DNA from: Taklimakanibacter lacteus
Lineage (GTDB): Bacteria; Pseudomonadota; Alphaproteobacteria; Rhizobiales; Aestuariivirgaceae
Direction of reading: 5' to 3'
Assembly (NCBI GenBank): GCA_003576695.1
Contig: QOZQ01000014.1
Span: forward strand, 1 to 64,000
Length of the DNA stretch: 64,000 nt
Shown: positions 1 to 8,430 of the stretch, one piece after another
How the letters are laid out: each line of letters opens with the position of its first letter
How positions within the stretch are numbered: the first letter of the stretch is position 1
Translations under genes and position numbers: made by a program
The notes under the pieces: model-generated
Databases searched by the model: none
What the model was told of the DNA's origin: nothing
Seen by the model: only the letters and a program-made list of their open reading frames with translations

Positions 1-431
1 AGGTCAAGACTGCACCACAGGCCGTAGACATGACTGCATCCTGCGCACTGCCCACAAAAATCGCTTCGCAAACCTCTTGCCAACAGGGCGCCGTCCAGAC
101 ATGACAGTGCATTTAATTCCGAGCGGTTTCGTGACAGCGCACTTGACATCTCTCCGACCACATAACCTCGCGATCTATGATCGCCTTCGCTCCTGTTGGC
201 GTGCTCTGCCTGCTGCGTCGATATTTTGTGCACCGAAATCCTCCAACAAGAGCAGTGGCGTCTTGGTCCACGGTGAGCTTGACGTTCGTCAGGTCGTTCG
301 TACTATGGCGGCCAGTCAGTGGCCGACGGCGACGAACGAGGGTGACCCGCGACTGACTTCCGATCCGGGCACCCATTGCCCAAGGGGTAACTGCGCTCGA
401 GACGCAAGGGTCTGCGACGGAGGACATTGTT
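1..431. other. No supported gene
   Basis: Open frames exist on both strands here, but they lack convincing ribosome binding sites, recognisable domains or the codon pattern of the neighbouring genes, and they overlap one another. I see no terminal inverted repeats or transposase motifs. It may be decayed sequence to the left of the small membrane-protein gene, but nothing in it can be named. Confidence 0.5.
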
Positions 432-950
432 TTGGCAGGCGACCCACTTCCAATTGTTTTCAAGGGGACGTCGCGCCTCAAGCTGATTTTGCTCGCCTTT
501 GGTATCGCGCTGATCGGGATTGGGATCATGATGATCTTCGATCAGGACGGCGGCTTGGTGGGTCCAGCAGGTCCATTCCGCCAGCAAACGCATCCGTCGG
601 CGGTCGGGTGGATGGTCTGTGGCACCGGCCTCGCCTTTACGGTCCTCGCACTAGTGTACCTGGCGCGAGATTGCCCGCGGTTGGAACTCAACGACGAAGG
701 CATTCTCTACAGTCGGTGTCTAGGCACCACACGCATTGCGTGGGGCGAACTCGACCGGGCCGAACTCCGGCGGCATACCGAGACGCGGGGGATCGGAGCC
801 GAGATCGACTACCTGATGCTGGTGGCCACCGATGGCCGGGAGGTTGTGATTTCGGGACCGGTCGCTCCAACTAATGCTCAGGTTGCGCAGCTGCACGAGA
901 CTATCACCCGTCTCGCGGCAGGTTTCTGCCCGACGCGCCCGGTGCGTTGA
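432..950 (+). CDS. Small two-TM membrane protein, STM3941-like
   Basis: This 172-residue protein has two hydrophobic segments at about residues 16-36 and 57-79. They are followed by a soluble C-terminal part from about residue 84 that begins with an LELNDEGILY-type strand and looks like the PH-like domain of STM3941-type proteins. The start is a TTG placed 8 nt after a GGAGG at 419-423; no ATG lies nearby in frame. The family has no established function, and I base the assignment on architecture only. The gene stands alone in a gene-poor stretch of different base texture from the region after 1586. Existence of the CDS is more certain than its family. Confidence 0.6.
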   Translation: MAGDPLPIVFKGTSRLKLILLAFGIALIGIGIMMIFDQDGGLVGPAGPFRQQTHPSAVGWMVCGTGLAFTVLALVYLARDCPRLELNDEGILYSRCLGTTRIAWGELDRAELRRHTETRGIGAEIDYLMLVATDGREVVISGPVAPTNAQVAQLHETITRLAAGFCPTRPVR

Positions 951-1585
951 CCGCCACGCCGCCCGATTGCGGTGTGAGCGCATATTTTTCCGACGCTTTG
1001 AAGATAATGGACTCAAGCGGGAGTCCGAGAATGCGCGGATTTCACGCGCGACTCAGCGTTCCAAAGCGTGCCAGCCCGTCGCTTCGCAGTCTCCCGCTGC
1101 TCTTGACATTGCGTGCGCAAATGGCGTTTGGGAAATACCACGGTCGGAAACTGCGTCGGCTGCCGTGGACTATGACAACGCCTGGTCCAGAACAGTCGAC
1201 AGGATCGGGCAAGCATCGAATTCCCTGATATTCCCTGCTCGGTCTGCTAAGTCATTGAAATAGCCGAGGCGAGATCTTTTTTGCGAAAATTCCCTGTAAT
1301 TCCCTGTAAATTCCCTGTATCCGTTCAACGGCTCAAATCGCCGTCCCGTCAGGCCTGAAGCGGGAAATACCGGCTGTTCACCGGTGAAAAAATCGAACTT
1401 TTGCCAGGCCGATCAAGAAAATAAACGCCCCTGCTCTCTCCGAAGCCGATTGTGTGGATGATCCATCTTGATGATCGATCTTTTCCACCGCCTGCGCCTT
1501 CCTCTCCCCGTTGTCATCTGATCTTCATCCGCGCCTTCTCTAACTTCCCTTGGACGATTCCAACGGCACATCCATGGGGACATTC
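951..1585. other. Long intergenic region
   Basis: About 635 bases separate the STM3941-like gene from the next one. Overlapping open frames run through 951-1263 on both strands but lack domains or good start signals. The region holds the TTCCCTG cluster (1221-1317) and a 12-bp palindrome TTCACCGGTGAA at about 1377-1388. The promoter of the phytase-like gene should lie in its right end, but I could not pick a convincing -35/-10 pair. Confidence 0.5.
1221..1317. repeat. Cluster of five TTCCCTG repeats
   Basis: TTCCCTG occurs at 1221, 1231, 1290, 1300 and 1311, all in the same orientation. Within each group the spacing is 10-11 bp, about one DNA helical turn. The helical phasing would suit a protein binding site, but the function is unknown. 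Confidence 0.7.
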
Positions 1586-3799
1586 ATGCTCACACCGATT
1601 ATCCGCACGACACTCGCGGCGGCCCTGCTTTCCGGCACGGCGCTCGCTTCCAATGCCGCCGAGGTCTTCAACCGCATCGCCACCTTCCATGTGGTCGACA
1701 ACCTGCCCAGGGACGCCGATCCGAAGAAATCGACCGTGGCCGAGATCATCACCGCCACCGCCGACGGCAATACGCTCGTCTATACCGACAGCCCGGGCGA
1801 GCGCATCGGCCTCATCGACATCACCGACCCCAAGTCGCCCAAGCCCTTGGGGACCGTGGCGCTGGGCGGCGAGCCCACCTCGACCGTCGTCATGGGCAAT
1901 TATGCCCTCGTCGGCGTCGTCACCTCGAAATCGAAAGCCGAGCCCTCGGGCCATCTGGCGGTCGTCGATCTCGCCACGAAGGCGGTCGCCGGAACTTGCG
2001 ATCTCGGCGGCCAGCCCGATTCGCTGGCCAGGAGCGCCGACGGCAAATTTCTCGCCATCGCCATCGAGAATGAGCGCGACGAGGACGTGAACGAGGGCAA
2101 GATGCCGCAGCTTCCCGGCGGCTTCCTGGTGAGCTTCGGCGTCGGCGCCGACGGCATGGTCGATTGCGCCGGCAGGAAGGTGATCGATGTCTCGGGCCTC
2201 GCCCGGATCGCGCCCGAGGACCCCGAGCCCGAATTCGTCGACATCAACGGCAGGAACGAAGTGGTGCTGAGCCTCCAGGAGAACAACCACATCGTCATCG
2301 CCGATCTTAACGTCGGCAAGGTCACGCAGAATTTCAGCGCCGCCGCCGTCGACCTGACAGGGATCGATATCAAGAAGGACGGTGTGATTTCGCTGACCAG
2401 CAAGATGGAAGCTGTCAAGCGCGAGCCCGATGCCGTGGGCTGGATCGATGACGAGCGTTTCGTCACCGCCAATGAGGGCGATCTCGAAGGCGGCAGCCGC
2501 GGCTTCACCATCTTCAGGAAGGACGGCACGGTCGATTATGACAGCGGCAATTCCTTCGAGCATGAGGTGGTGCGCCTCGGCCATTACCCCGACAAGCGCA
2601 ACAAGAAGGGCAGCGAGCCGGAGGGCGCGGAAGTCGCGAGCTTCGGCGCCGACAAGCTGCTGTTCATCGGTTCGGAGCGCGGCTCGCTGGTTCTCGTCTA
2701 CAAGGATGAAGGTGCGGGCAAGGCGCCGACCCTCCTGCAGGCTTTGCCGGGCGGCATCGGGCCCGAGGGCCTGCTGGCGATCCCTCAGCGCAAGCTCTTC
2801 GTCACCGCCGCCGAGACCGATCTGCGCGAGGATGGCCTGATCGGTTCCGTCGTCACCCTCTATGAACGCGGTGAAGGCGCCCTCGCCTATCCGACCCTCA
2901 TCTCGGCCGATGACGCCAATGGCCTGCCGCTGCCCTGGGCGGCGATCTCCGGCACCGTTGCCGATGCGAAGGAGCCCGGCAAGCTCTTTGCGGTGACCGA
3001 CAGCGCCTTCTCGCAAGGCCAGATCTACACGATCGATGCCACGAAGAAGCCTGCCGTCATCTCGGGCCGGATGATCGTCACCAAGGGCGGAGAGCCGGCG
3101 AAGCTCCTCGATCTCGAGGGCATCGCGCTCTCATCCGATGGCGGCTTCTGGCTTGCTTCCGAAGGCAATCCCGAGCGCGAGAAGGACAAGACCCGCTCCA
3201 TGCTGGTCAGGACCGATGCAAAGGGCGCCATTCTCGAGGAGATCGCCATCCCCGAGACGCTCGCCGCTGAGGCGACGCGCTTCGGCTTCGAAGGTGTCAC
3301 CGTCACGGGCTCGGGCGCCGAGGAGACCATCTGGCTCGCCGTCCAGCGCGAATGGAAGGACGATCCCAAGGGGCTGACCAAGCTTCTGGCCTACAAGCCT
3401 TCCGACAAGAGCTGGGGTGCCGTGCATTATCCGCTCGACAAGGCGGAAAAGGGCTGGGTCGGCCTGTCGGAAATCACCTCAGGCCCGGGCGGCCTCGTGG
3501 TGATCGAGCGCGACAACCAGGTCGGCCGCGATGCCAGGATCAAGAAGCTGGTCTTCATTCCCCAGGACAGCCTCAAGCCCGCTCCGCTTGGCGGCCCGCT
3601 GCCGGTCGTCGCCAAGAAGGAGCTGCGTGACCTCCTGCCCGATCTCGAAGCACCCAAGGGCTTCGTCCTCGACAAGGTGGAGAGCTTCGCCATCGACGCG
3701 GCCGGCGATGCCTATATCATCACCGACAATGACGGCATCGATGACCATTCCGGCGAAACCCAGTTCATCGGCCTGGGCAAGCTGAATCTTCCGATGTAG
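1586..3799 (+). CDS. Secreted beta-propeller protein with phytase-like domain
   Basis: The product has 737 residues. I chose the ATG at 1586 because GGGGA lies just upstream (about 1577-1580) and the protein then begins with a signal peptide (MLTPIIRTTLAAALLSGTAL, cleavage near residue 25). Residues about 25-430 look like an LVIVD or choice-of-anchor-I type propeller. The C-terminal part from about 460 matches the esterase-like, phytase-like family (PF13449), with AVTDSAFSQGQIYTID, a DLEGIA box near 508, GFEGVTV near 567 and TDNDGIDDHSGETQF near the end. Exported, probably periplasmic. The family name does not prove phytase activity and the substrate is unknown. It is monocistronic and followed by palindromic repeats. 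Confidence 0.8.
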   Translation: MLTPIIRTTLAAALLSGTALASNAAEVFNRIATFHVVDNLPRDADPKKSTVAEIITATADGNTLVYTDSPGERIGLIDITDPKSPKPLGTVALGGEPTSTVVMGNYALVGVVTSKSKAEPSGHLAVVDLATKAVAGTCDLGGQPDSLARSADGKFLAIAIENERDEDVNEGKMPQLPGGFLVSFGVGADGMVDCAGRKVIDVSGLARIAPEDPEPEFVDINGRNEVVLSLQENNHIVIADLNVGKVTQNFSAAAVDLTGIDIKKDGVISLTSKMEAVKREPDAVGWIDDERFVTANEGDLEGGSRGFTIFRKDGTVDYDSGNSFEHEVVRLGHYPDKRNKKGSEPEGAEVASFGADKLLFIGSERGSLVLVYKDEGAGKAPTLLQALPGGIGPEGLLAIPQRKLFVTAAETDLREDGLIGSVVTLYERGEGALAYPTLISADDANGLPLPWAAISGTVADAKEPGKLFAVTDSAFSQGQIYTIDATKKPAVISGRMIVTKGGEPAKLLDLEGIALSSDGGFWLASEGNPEREKDKTRSMLVRTDAKGAILEEIAIPETLAAEATRFGFEGVTVTGSGAEETIWLAVQREWKDDPKGLTKLLAYKPSDKSWGAVHYPLDKAEKGWVGLSEITSGPGGLVVIERDNQVGRDARIKKLVFIPQDSLKPAPLGGPLPVVAKKELRDLLPDLEAPKGFVLDKVESFAIDAAGDAYIITDNDGIDDHSGETQFIGLGKLNLPM

Positions 3800-3830
3800 G
3801 GGGCAGCTCTCCTCTCCAAGACACTTCCCC

Positions 3831-3935
3831 TCTCCCGTCCGAAGGATGGGAGAGGGTGCCCGAGAGGGCGGGTGAGGGCTCTTTGGCTCAAGATGTTGGC
3901 CCACTTCGCGGGAAAAGAGCCCTCATCCGGCCTAT
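3831..3935. repeat. Dispersed palindromic repeat, family A, copy 1
   Basis: The element starts with a CTCTCCCGTCCGAAGGATGG stretch and contains inverted GAGGGCTCTTT and AAAGAGCCCTC halves followed by ATCCGGCC. Two further copies lie at 5941-6098 and 6828-7050. The shared arms and entirely intergenic position mark a dispersed repeat of the rhizobial palindromic type. Confidence 0.75.
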
Positions 3936-3947
3936 CGGACGAGCGCT

Positions 3948-4106
3948 GTTTACCCTCCCCCTTGCGGGGAGGGTCGACGCGAAGCGGCGGGGTGGGGGTC
4001 GGGTGGTCTTTCAAGATCACCGGATAGCGATGCAGCAGATAGAACTCGTTTCTGCAAGACCACCCGACCCCCACCCCTAACCCCTCCCCGCAAGGGGGAG
4101 GGGAAC
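3948..4106. repeat. Long palindromic intergenic element
   Basis: The left half (ACCCTCCCCCTTGCGGGGAG, then GGGTGGGGGTCGGGTGGTCTT) is mirrored by the right half (AAGACCACCCGACCCCCACC, then CCCTCCCCGCAAGGGGGAGG). About 60 bp of unrelated sequence lies between the arms. It lies between the phytase-like gene and the 3' end of leuA and could act as a bidirectional terminator, but it has no clear T tract. Confidence 0.7.
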
Positions 4107-4111
4107 TGTGC

Positions 4112-5686
<1,575 letters not shown>

Positions 5687-5706
5687 GGGTTTTGTCCTGT
5701 CATGGC

Positions 5707-5722
5707 GCCGGAATTATCCGGC
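5707..5722 (-). promoter_or_regulatory. Hairpin just upstream of the leuA ribosome binding site
   Basis: GCCGGA and TCCGGC form a perfect 6-bp stem around an ATTA loop, about 20 nt before the leuA start codon. It is not followed by a T run, so it is not a classical terminator. Being next to the ribosome binding site, it could take part in translational control together with the larger hairpin at 5758-5800. That role is inference. Confidence 0.5.
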
Positions 5723-5757
5723 TTGCGGCCTTAAGATCTGGTTTGGAAAACTGGCAT

Positions 5758-5800
5758 CCCCTGAAGACCCGCCCGTGACAGGGCTGCCGGCATTCAGGGG
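5758..5800 (-). promoter_or_regulatory. Large hairpin after the leuA leader ORF
   Basis: Outer arms CCCCTGAA and TTCAGGGG enclose an inner GCCC-TGTCAC-GGGC stem-loop. The 5' arm contains the stop codon of the leader ORF, so a ribosome stalled on the Leu codons or finishing at the stop would change its folding. Only a short TTTT follows, about 8 nt later, so this may be a pause or anti-antiterminator hairpin rather than the terminator itself. Confidence 0.6.
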
Positions 5801-5883
5801 CATCTAAGAAGAAGGCCAAGACCGAGCAGGCCGGCGCCGAGGCAGCCGGTCGGGGCAAGGGTCTGGGTGGATGCATGAGCCAT
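5794..5883 (-). CDS. Leucine-rich leader peptide of leuA
   Basis: Reading the minus strand from the ATG at 5883 gives a 29-codon ORF ending in TGA at 5796-5794. It encodes 8 leucines, and its distal half is LGAGLLGLGLLLRCP with three consecutive Leu codons (CTT CTT CTT) close to the stop. It precedes leuA and ends inside a strong hairpin. Leu-codon runs in leader ORFs are the established sensor of transcription attenuation in leu operons of enterobacteria; applying this here is inference from layout. A plausible promoter lies just upstream, with the start of transcription predicted within a few bases of the ATG, so the peptide may be translated from a nearly leaderless mRNA. Confidence 0.75.
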   Translation of the reverse strand: MAHASTQTLAPTGCLGAGLLGLGLLLRCP

Positions 5884-5893
5884 GTCGGGGCTG

Positions 5894-5922
5894 TTGATAG
5901 CCTAAGCGCGGGCCCCGCGCAA
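5894..5922 (-). promoter_or_regulatory. Candidate promoter of the leuA leader
   Basis: On the minus strand TTGCGC (5922-5917) and TATCAA (5899-5894) are separated by 17 bp. Transcription would start near 5887, just before the leader ATG at 5883. The match to consensus is moderate. Confidence 0.4.
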
Positions 5923-5940
5923 CCTCGCCTCTTCATCCCA

Positions 5941-6098
5941 CCATTTCCCTTCTCCCGTCCGGAGGATGGGAGAAGGTGCCCAAAGGGCGGATGAGGGCTC
6001 TTTCTCGAAGCGTTCAAGAGTCCTGCATTTTGCAGGCAAAGAGCCCTCACCCGGCCTTCGGCCACCCTCTCCCATTGCTTCGCAACGGGCGAGGGGAA
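5941..6098. repeat. Dispersed palindromic repeat, family A, copy 2
   Basis: This copy has the same parts as copy 1: CTTCTCCCGTCCGGAGGATGG at the left, then GAGGGCTCTTT and AAAGAGCCCTC as inverted halves, and a right end ACCCTCTCCCATTGCTTCGC. It lies 84 bp upstream of the first small secreted-protein gene and is inverted relative to copy 3, which lies after the second. Confidence 0.75.
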
Positions 6099-6181
6099 GA
6101 CGGTAAGGAATACCCCTCCCCCGCCCGGCGTAGCTTGTAAGGGAGTGCAGTCCGGATGGACCGGGCAAAAAGGAGGATCCC

Positions 6182-6418
6182 ATGAAGAAAGCCCTGATAA
6201 TCGCCTCGTTCCTGGCTCTGGCGACGCCCGCTTTCGCCAGCCAGTGCCCTGCTTTGATGAACAAGATCAATGAAGCCATGAAGACGGCCCAGCTCGATGA
6301 CGCCAAGAAGGCTGAGGTCATGGACCTCTACAACAAGGGCAAGGCCGCCCATGATGCGGGCGATCATCCCGCCTCCGAAGCGAGCCTGAATGAAGCGCTG
6401 AAGCTTCTCGGCATGTAA
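6182..6418 (+). CDS. Small secreted protein (paralogue 1)
   Basis: This is a 78-residue protein with a clear signal peptide (MKKALIIASFLALATPAFA, cleavage before SQC). The mature part is about 59 residues, helical, rich in Ala, Lys and Glu, with a single Cys near the mature N-terminus. AGGAGG lies 6-7 nt before the ATG. The next gene (6557-6799) encodes a diverged relative with the same layout: signal peptide, (S/D)QC, two helices ending near a C-terminal Leu-rich turn. It is followed by a strong terminator. I do not recognise the family and give no function; a periplasmic helical-hairpin protein is the most that can be said. Confidence 0.75.
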   Translation: MKKALIIASFLALATPAFASQCPALMNKINEAMKTAQLDDAKKAEVMDLYNKGKAAHDAGDHPASEASLNEALKLLGM

Positions 6419-6438
6419 TTTCTTCCGCTCCAGCCAGA

Positions 6439-6464
6439 GGCCCGGGCCCGTTCCCGGGCCTTTT
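6439..6464 (+). terminator. Rho-independent terminator
   Basis: GGCCCGGG and CCCGGGCC form an 8-bp stem with a 6-nt loop, followed by TTTT. It lies 20 nt after the stop of the first small secreted protein. Confidence 0.85.
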
Positions 6465-6556
6465 GCTTGTGCGCCAGCTATCGGCTAAAAGCCTGCAAAG
6501 TTCCGACATGTTTGTCGGGCATCGTGCTGTCCAGTTGCTTTCCGGGGATATCGATC

Positions 6557-6799
6557 ATGAGGCTGTCTCTTCTTGCGCTCGCTTTGCTGGCCGCCGCCGC
6601 GGCGCCGGCCTTTGCCGATCAATGCCAGGACGAGGTCAGGAAGATCGAGGCGGCGCTCGCCTCCAAGGATGTATCGAGCGACGATCGCGCCCAGCTCGAG
6701 GACATGAAGAAGCAGGCGGCCCAGCTCTGCGCCGCCGGCAACACCCAGGAAAGCCTGGACGTCTCGGCCGAAGCCAAGGCGATGCTCGATATCGATTGA
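6557..6799 (+). CDS. Small secreted protein (paralogue 2)
   Basis: The 80-residue product starts at the ATG at 6557, where the sequence becomes a clean signal peptide (MRLSLLALALLAAAAAPAFA, cleavage before DQC). The mature part has two Cys and alternates Ala with Asp, Glu and Lys, which suggests two helices. The pattern QCxxxxxKI, a central (S/D)(D)xxAxxxxxxK and the C-terminal EAxAxL resemble the gene at 6182-6418, so the two look like an old tandem duplication. Each has its own transcription signals, since a terminator separates them. The function is unknown. Confidence 0.75.
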   Translation: MRLSLLALALLAAAAAPAFADQCQDEVRKIEAALASKDVSSDDRAQLEDMKKQAAQLCAAGNTQESLDVSAEAKAMLDID

Positions 6800-6827
6800 T
6801 CTCTTACGAACCCTCTCAGAATATCCC

Positions 6828-7050
6828 CCCTCGCCCGTTGCGAAGCAATGGGAGAGGGTGGCCGAAGGCCGGGTGAGGGCTCTTTGGCTACAAAGGGCAT
6901 CGTGTTGGGATGTTTATAAGGTGTCGAGCAAGAGCCCTCATCCGCCCTCTTGCCTTCGCGAAGCCGAGGTTCCTCCCCGACAGAGCAGATAACGTCCGCT
7001 TCGGCGAAGCAAGGTCGGGCACCTTCTCCCATCCTCCGGACGGGAGAAGG
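6828..7050. repeat. Dispersed palindromic repeat, family A, copy 3 (inverted)
   Basis: This copy begins with GCCCGTTGCGAAGCAATGGG and ends with CTTCTCCCATCCTCCGGACG, the reverse orientation of copy 2. GAGGGCTCTTT and AAGAGCCCTC halves flank about 55 bp, and an extra stretch of about 70 bp near 6950-7020 enlarges it. Copies 2 and 3 thus bracket the two small secreted-protein genes as inverted repeats. Confidence 0.75.
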
Positions 7051-7068
7051 GAAGAGAAGGAAATACCG

Positions 7069-7989
7069 TCACACCGTAATCACGCCGGCGCAGACGCGCA
7101 CCGCCTGGCCGCCTACCCGCACCTCCGTGAGATCGCCTTCAGCGACATCGGCTTCGAGCACGAGGTCGCTTGGCCGCTTCATCTCATAGCCCTGCTCGAT
7201 GACGAAACGGTGCTTGCCGTCCTTGAGCCTGTCGGAGATCAGGAGCTGGCGCGCCAGCAGCGCCGTCGCCGATCCGGTGGCGGGATCCTCGGGGATGCCG
7301 CCGCCCGGCGCGAACATGCGCGAGCGGAAGGAGGTCTCCTTGCCGTCGCCGCCCCTGGTATAGACATAGGCCGCATCGACCGCGGCTTCATGCTTGCCGA
7401 GGACGGACATGAGGGCGCCCCAGGCCGGCTCGCAGGGCCGCGACTTTTCGAGGATCTTGCGTGACGGCACCGGCACGAAGAAGAAGGTCGGTCCGCCTCT
7501 GAGCATGATCGGCGCATGATCGTCGAAGCCGATCTCGTCCGCCGCAATGCCGAGCGCCGCCGCGATATCAGCTTTCGCCGGACCGTCGGCCACTTTAACC
7601 GGCACGACGGGCGCCTTGAACATGCCATGCGGCACATCGCCGATGCGCGTGACCTTGACCGGCACCAGCCCCGCCACTTCCTCGAGCCTGATCTCGGTCT
7701 CGAACGAGCAGCCCGGCTTGTTCTTCATCTCGGCGAGCAGGATGGCGCAGCCCAGCGTCGGATGGCCGGCAAAGGGCATCTCGCCGCCGGGGAAGAAGAT
7801 CCTGACCCGCGCGGTGTTGTTGGCATCGCTGGGCTTCATCACGAAGATCGTTTCCGAGAGATTGAACTCGCGCGTGATCGCCTGCATTTGCTCCGTCGAC
7901 AGAGCATCGGCGTCATGCACGACGGCCAGCGGATTGCCGCCGAAGCGCCGGTTGGTGAAGACATCGAGGGTGTTGAATTTGAGATCCAT
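7069..7989 (-). CDS. PhzF family isomerase-like protein
   Basis: The 306-residue protein starts at ATG 7989 (MDLKFNTLDVFTNRRFGGNP), the usual PhzF opening. The conserved acid is present in NLSETIFV (Glu46), and the two repeated halves of the fold are recognisable, with GHPTLG near residue 77 and DPATGSA near 255. PhzF itself isomerises a phenazine precursor; most relatives, including this one, have no known substrate. It is downstream of and on the same strand as the TRAP transporter block, after a gap of 78 bp with a hairpin, so it may or may not be co-transcribed. No phenazine genes are nearby. Confidence 0.88.
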   Translation of the reverse strand: MDLKFNTLDVFTNRRFGGNPLAVVHDADALSTEQMQAITREFNLSETIFVMKPSDANNTARVRIFFPGGEMPFAGHPTLGCAILLAEMKNKPGCSFETEIRLEEVAGLVPVKVTRIGDVPHGMFKAPVVPVKVADGPAKADIAAALGIAADEIGFDDHAPIMLRGGPTFFFVPVPSRKILEKSRPCEPAWGALMSVLGKHEAAVDAAYVYTRGGDGKETSFRSRMFAPGGGIPEDPATGSATALLARQLLISDRLKDGKHRFVIEQGYEMKRPSDLVLEADVAEGDLTEVRVGGQAVRVCAGVITV

Positions 7990-8039
7990 GGGCGCGATTG
8001 GTAATCGCGGATTTGGGCCGCGGCAAGAGAAGTATTGCA

Positions 8040-8073
8040 CCCTGACGAATTGTCGGGGTGCAATCCGTCAGGG
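8040..8073 (-). terminator. Hairpin at the end of the TRAP operon
   Basis: CCCTGACG and CGTCAGGG pair across the stop codon of the DUF1850 gene, and a competing GCACCC/GGGGTGC stem overlaps it. There is no strong T tract, so termination is only possible, not certain. Confidence 0.45.
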
Positions 8074-8430
8074 CGCGCAGACCGTCACGACCGCGGGCTC
8101 GCCGGGCTTGCTGCCGATCGCCGCGCATTTGCCTGACGCGCACAGGGTCCAGCCGCCTCCCGTCGCGCCTGACGCGGCCAGCACCAGCTGGCGCTGCGGT
8201 TTGACCTGCGGAACATAGGACCACCAGCCGTCTTTCAGGATGGCGCCTTCAGGCGGCTCCATGCCGGCGCCCGAGCCCATGACGCGCGCCGCGACGACCT
8301 CGAGGCCGGAAGGCGTCGCTTTCCAGTCCTCCTCCCAGCGCGTCTTCTCCACCGAATGCGTCCAGCTCAGCGTGAAGGCGGCGCCGGCCAGCAGCGTGGT
8401 CGTCCCGCCGGCGAGGATGCAGATGCTCAC
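8068..8430 (-). CDS. DUF1850 protein of the TRAP transporter
   Basis: The 120-residue protein begins at a GTG (8430) that overlaps the TGA of the upstream permease as GTGA, so translation is coupled. It has an N-terminal hydrophobic segment (SICILAGGTTTLLAGAAFTL) followed by an exported domain with WTHSVEKTRWEEDW, the usual opening of DUF1850. DUF1850 genes typically follow 4TM/12TM fused TRAP permeases of the TAXI class, as here. The role of DUF1850 is unknown; an accessory function at the outer face of the membrane is inferred. Confidence 0.85.
   Translation of the reverse strand: MSICILAGGTTTLLAGAAFTLSWTHSVEKTRWEEDWKATPSGLEVVAARVMGSGAGMEPPEGAILKDGWWSYVPQVKPQRQLVLAASGATGGGWTLCASGKCAAIGSKPGEPAVVTVCAP

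Noticed and set aside
77-874. 265-residue plus-strand frame and overlapping minus-strand frames at the left edge
   Set aside because: No domain, no good start, and overlap with the better-supported gene at 432-950.
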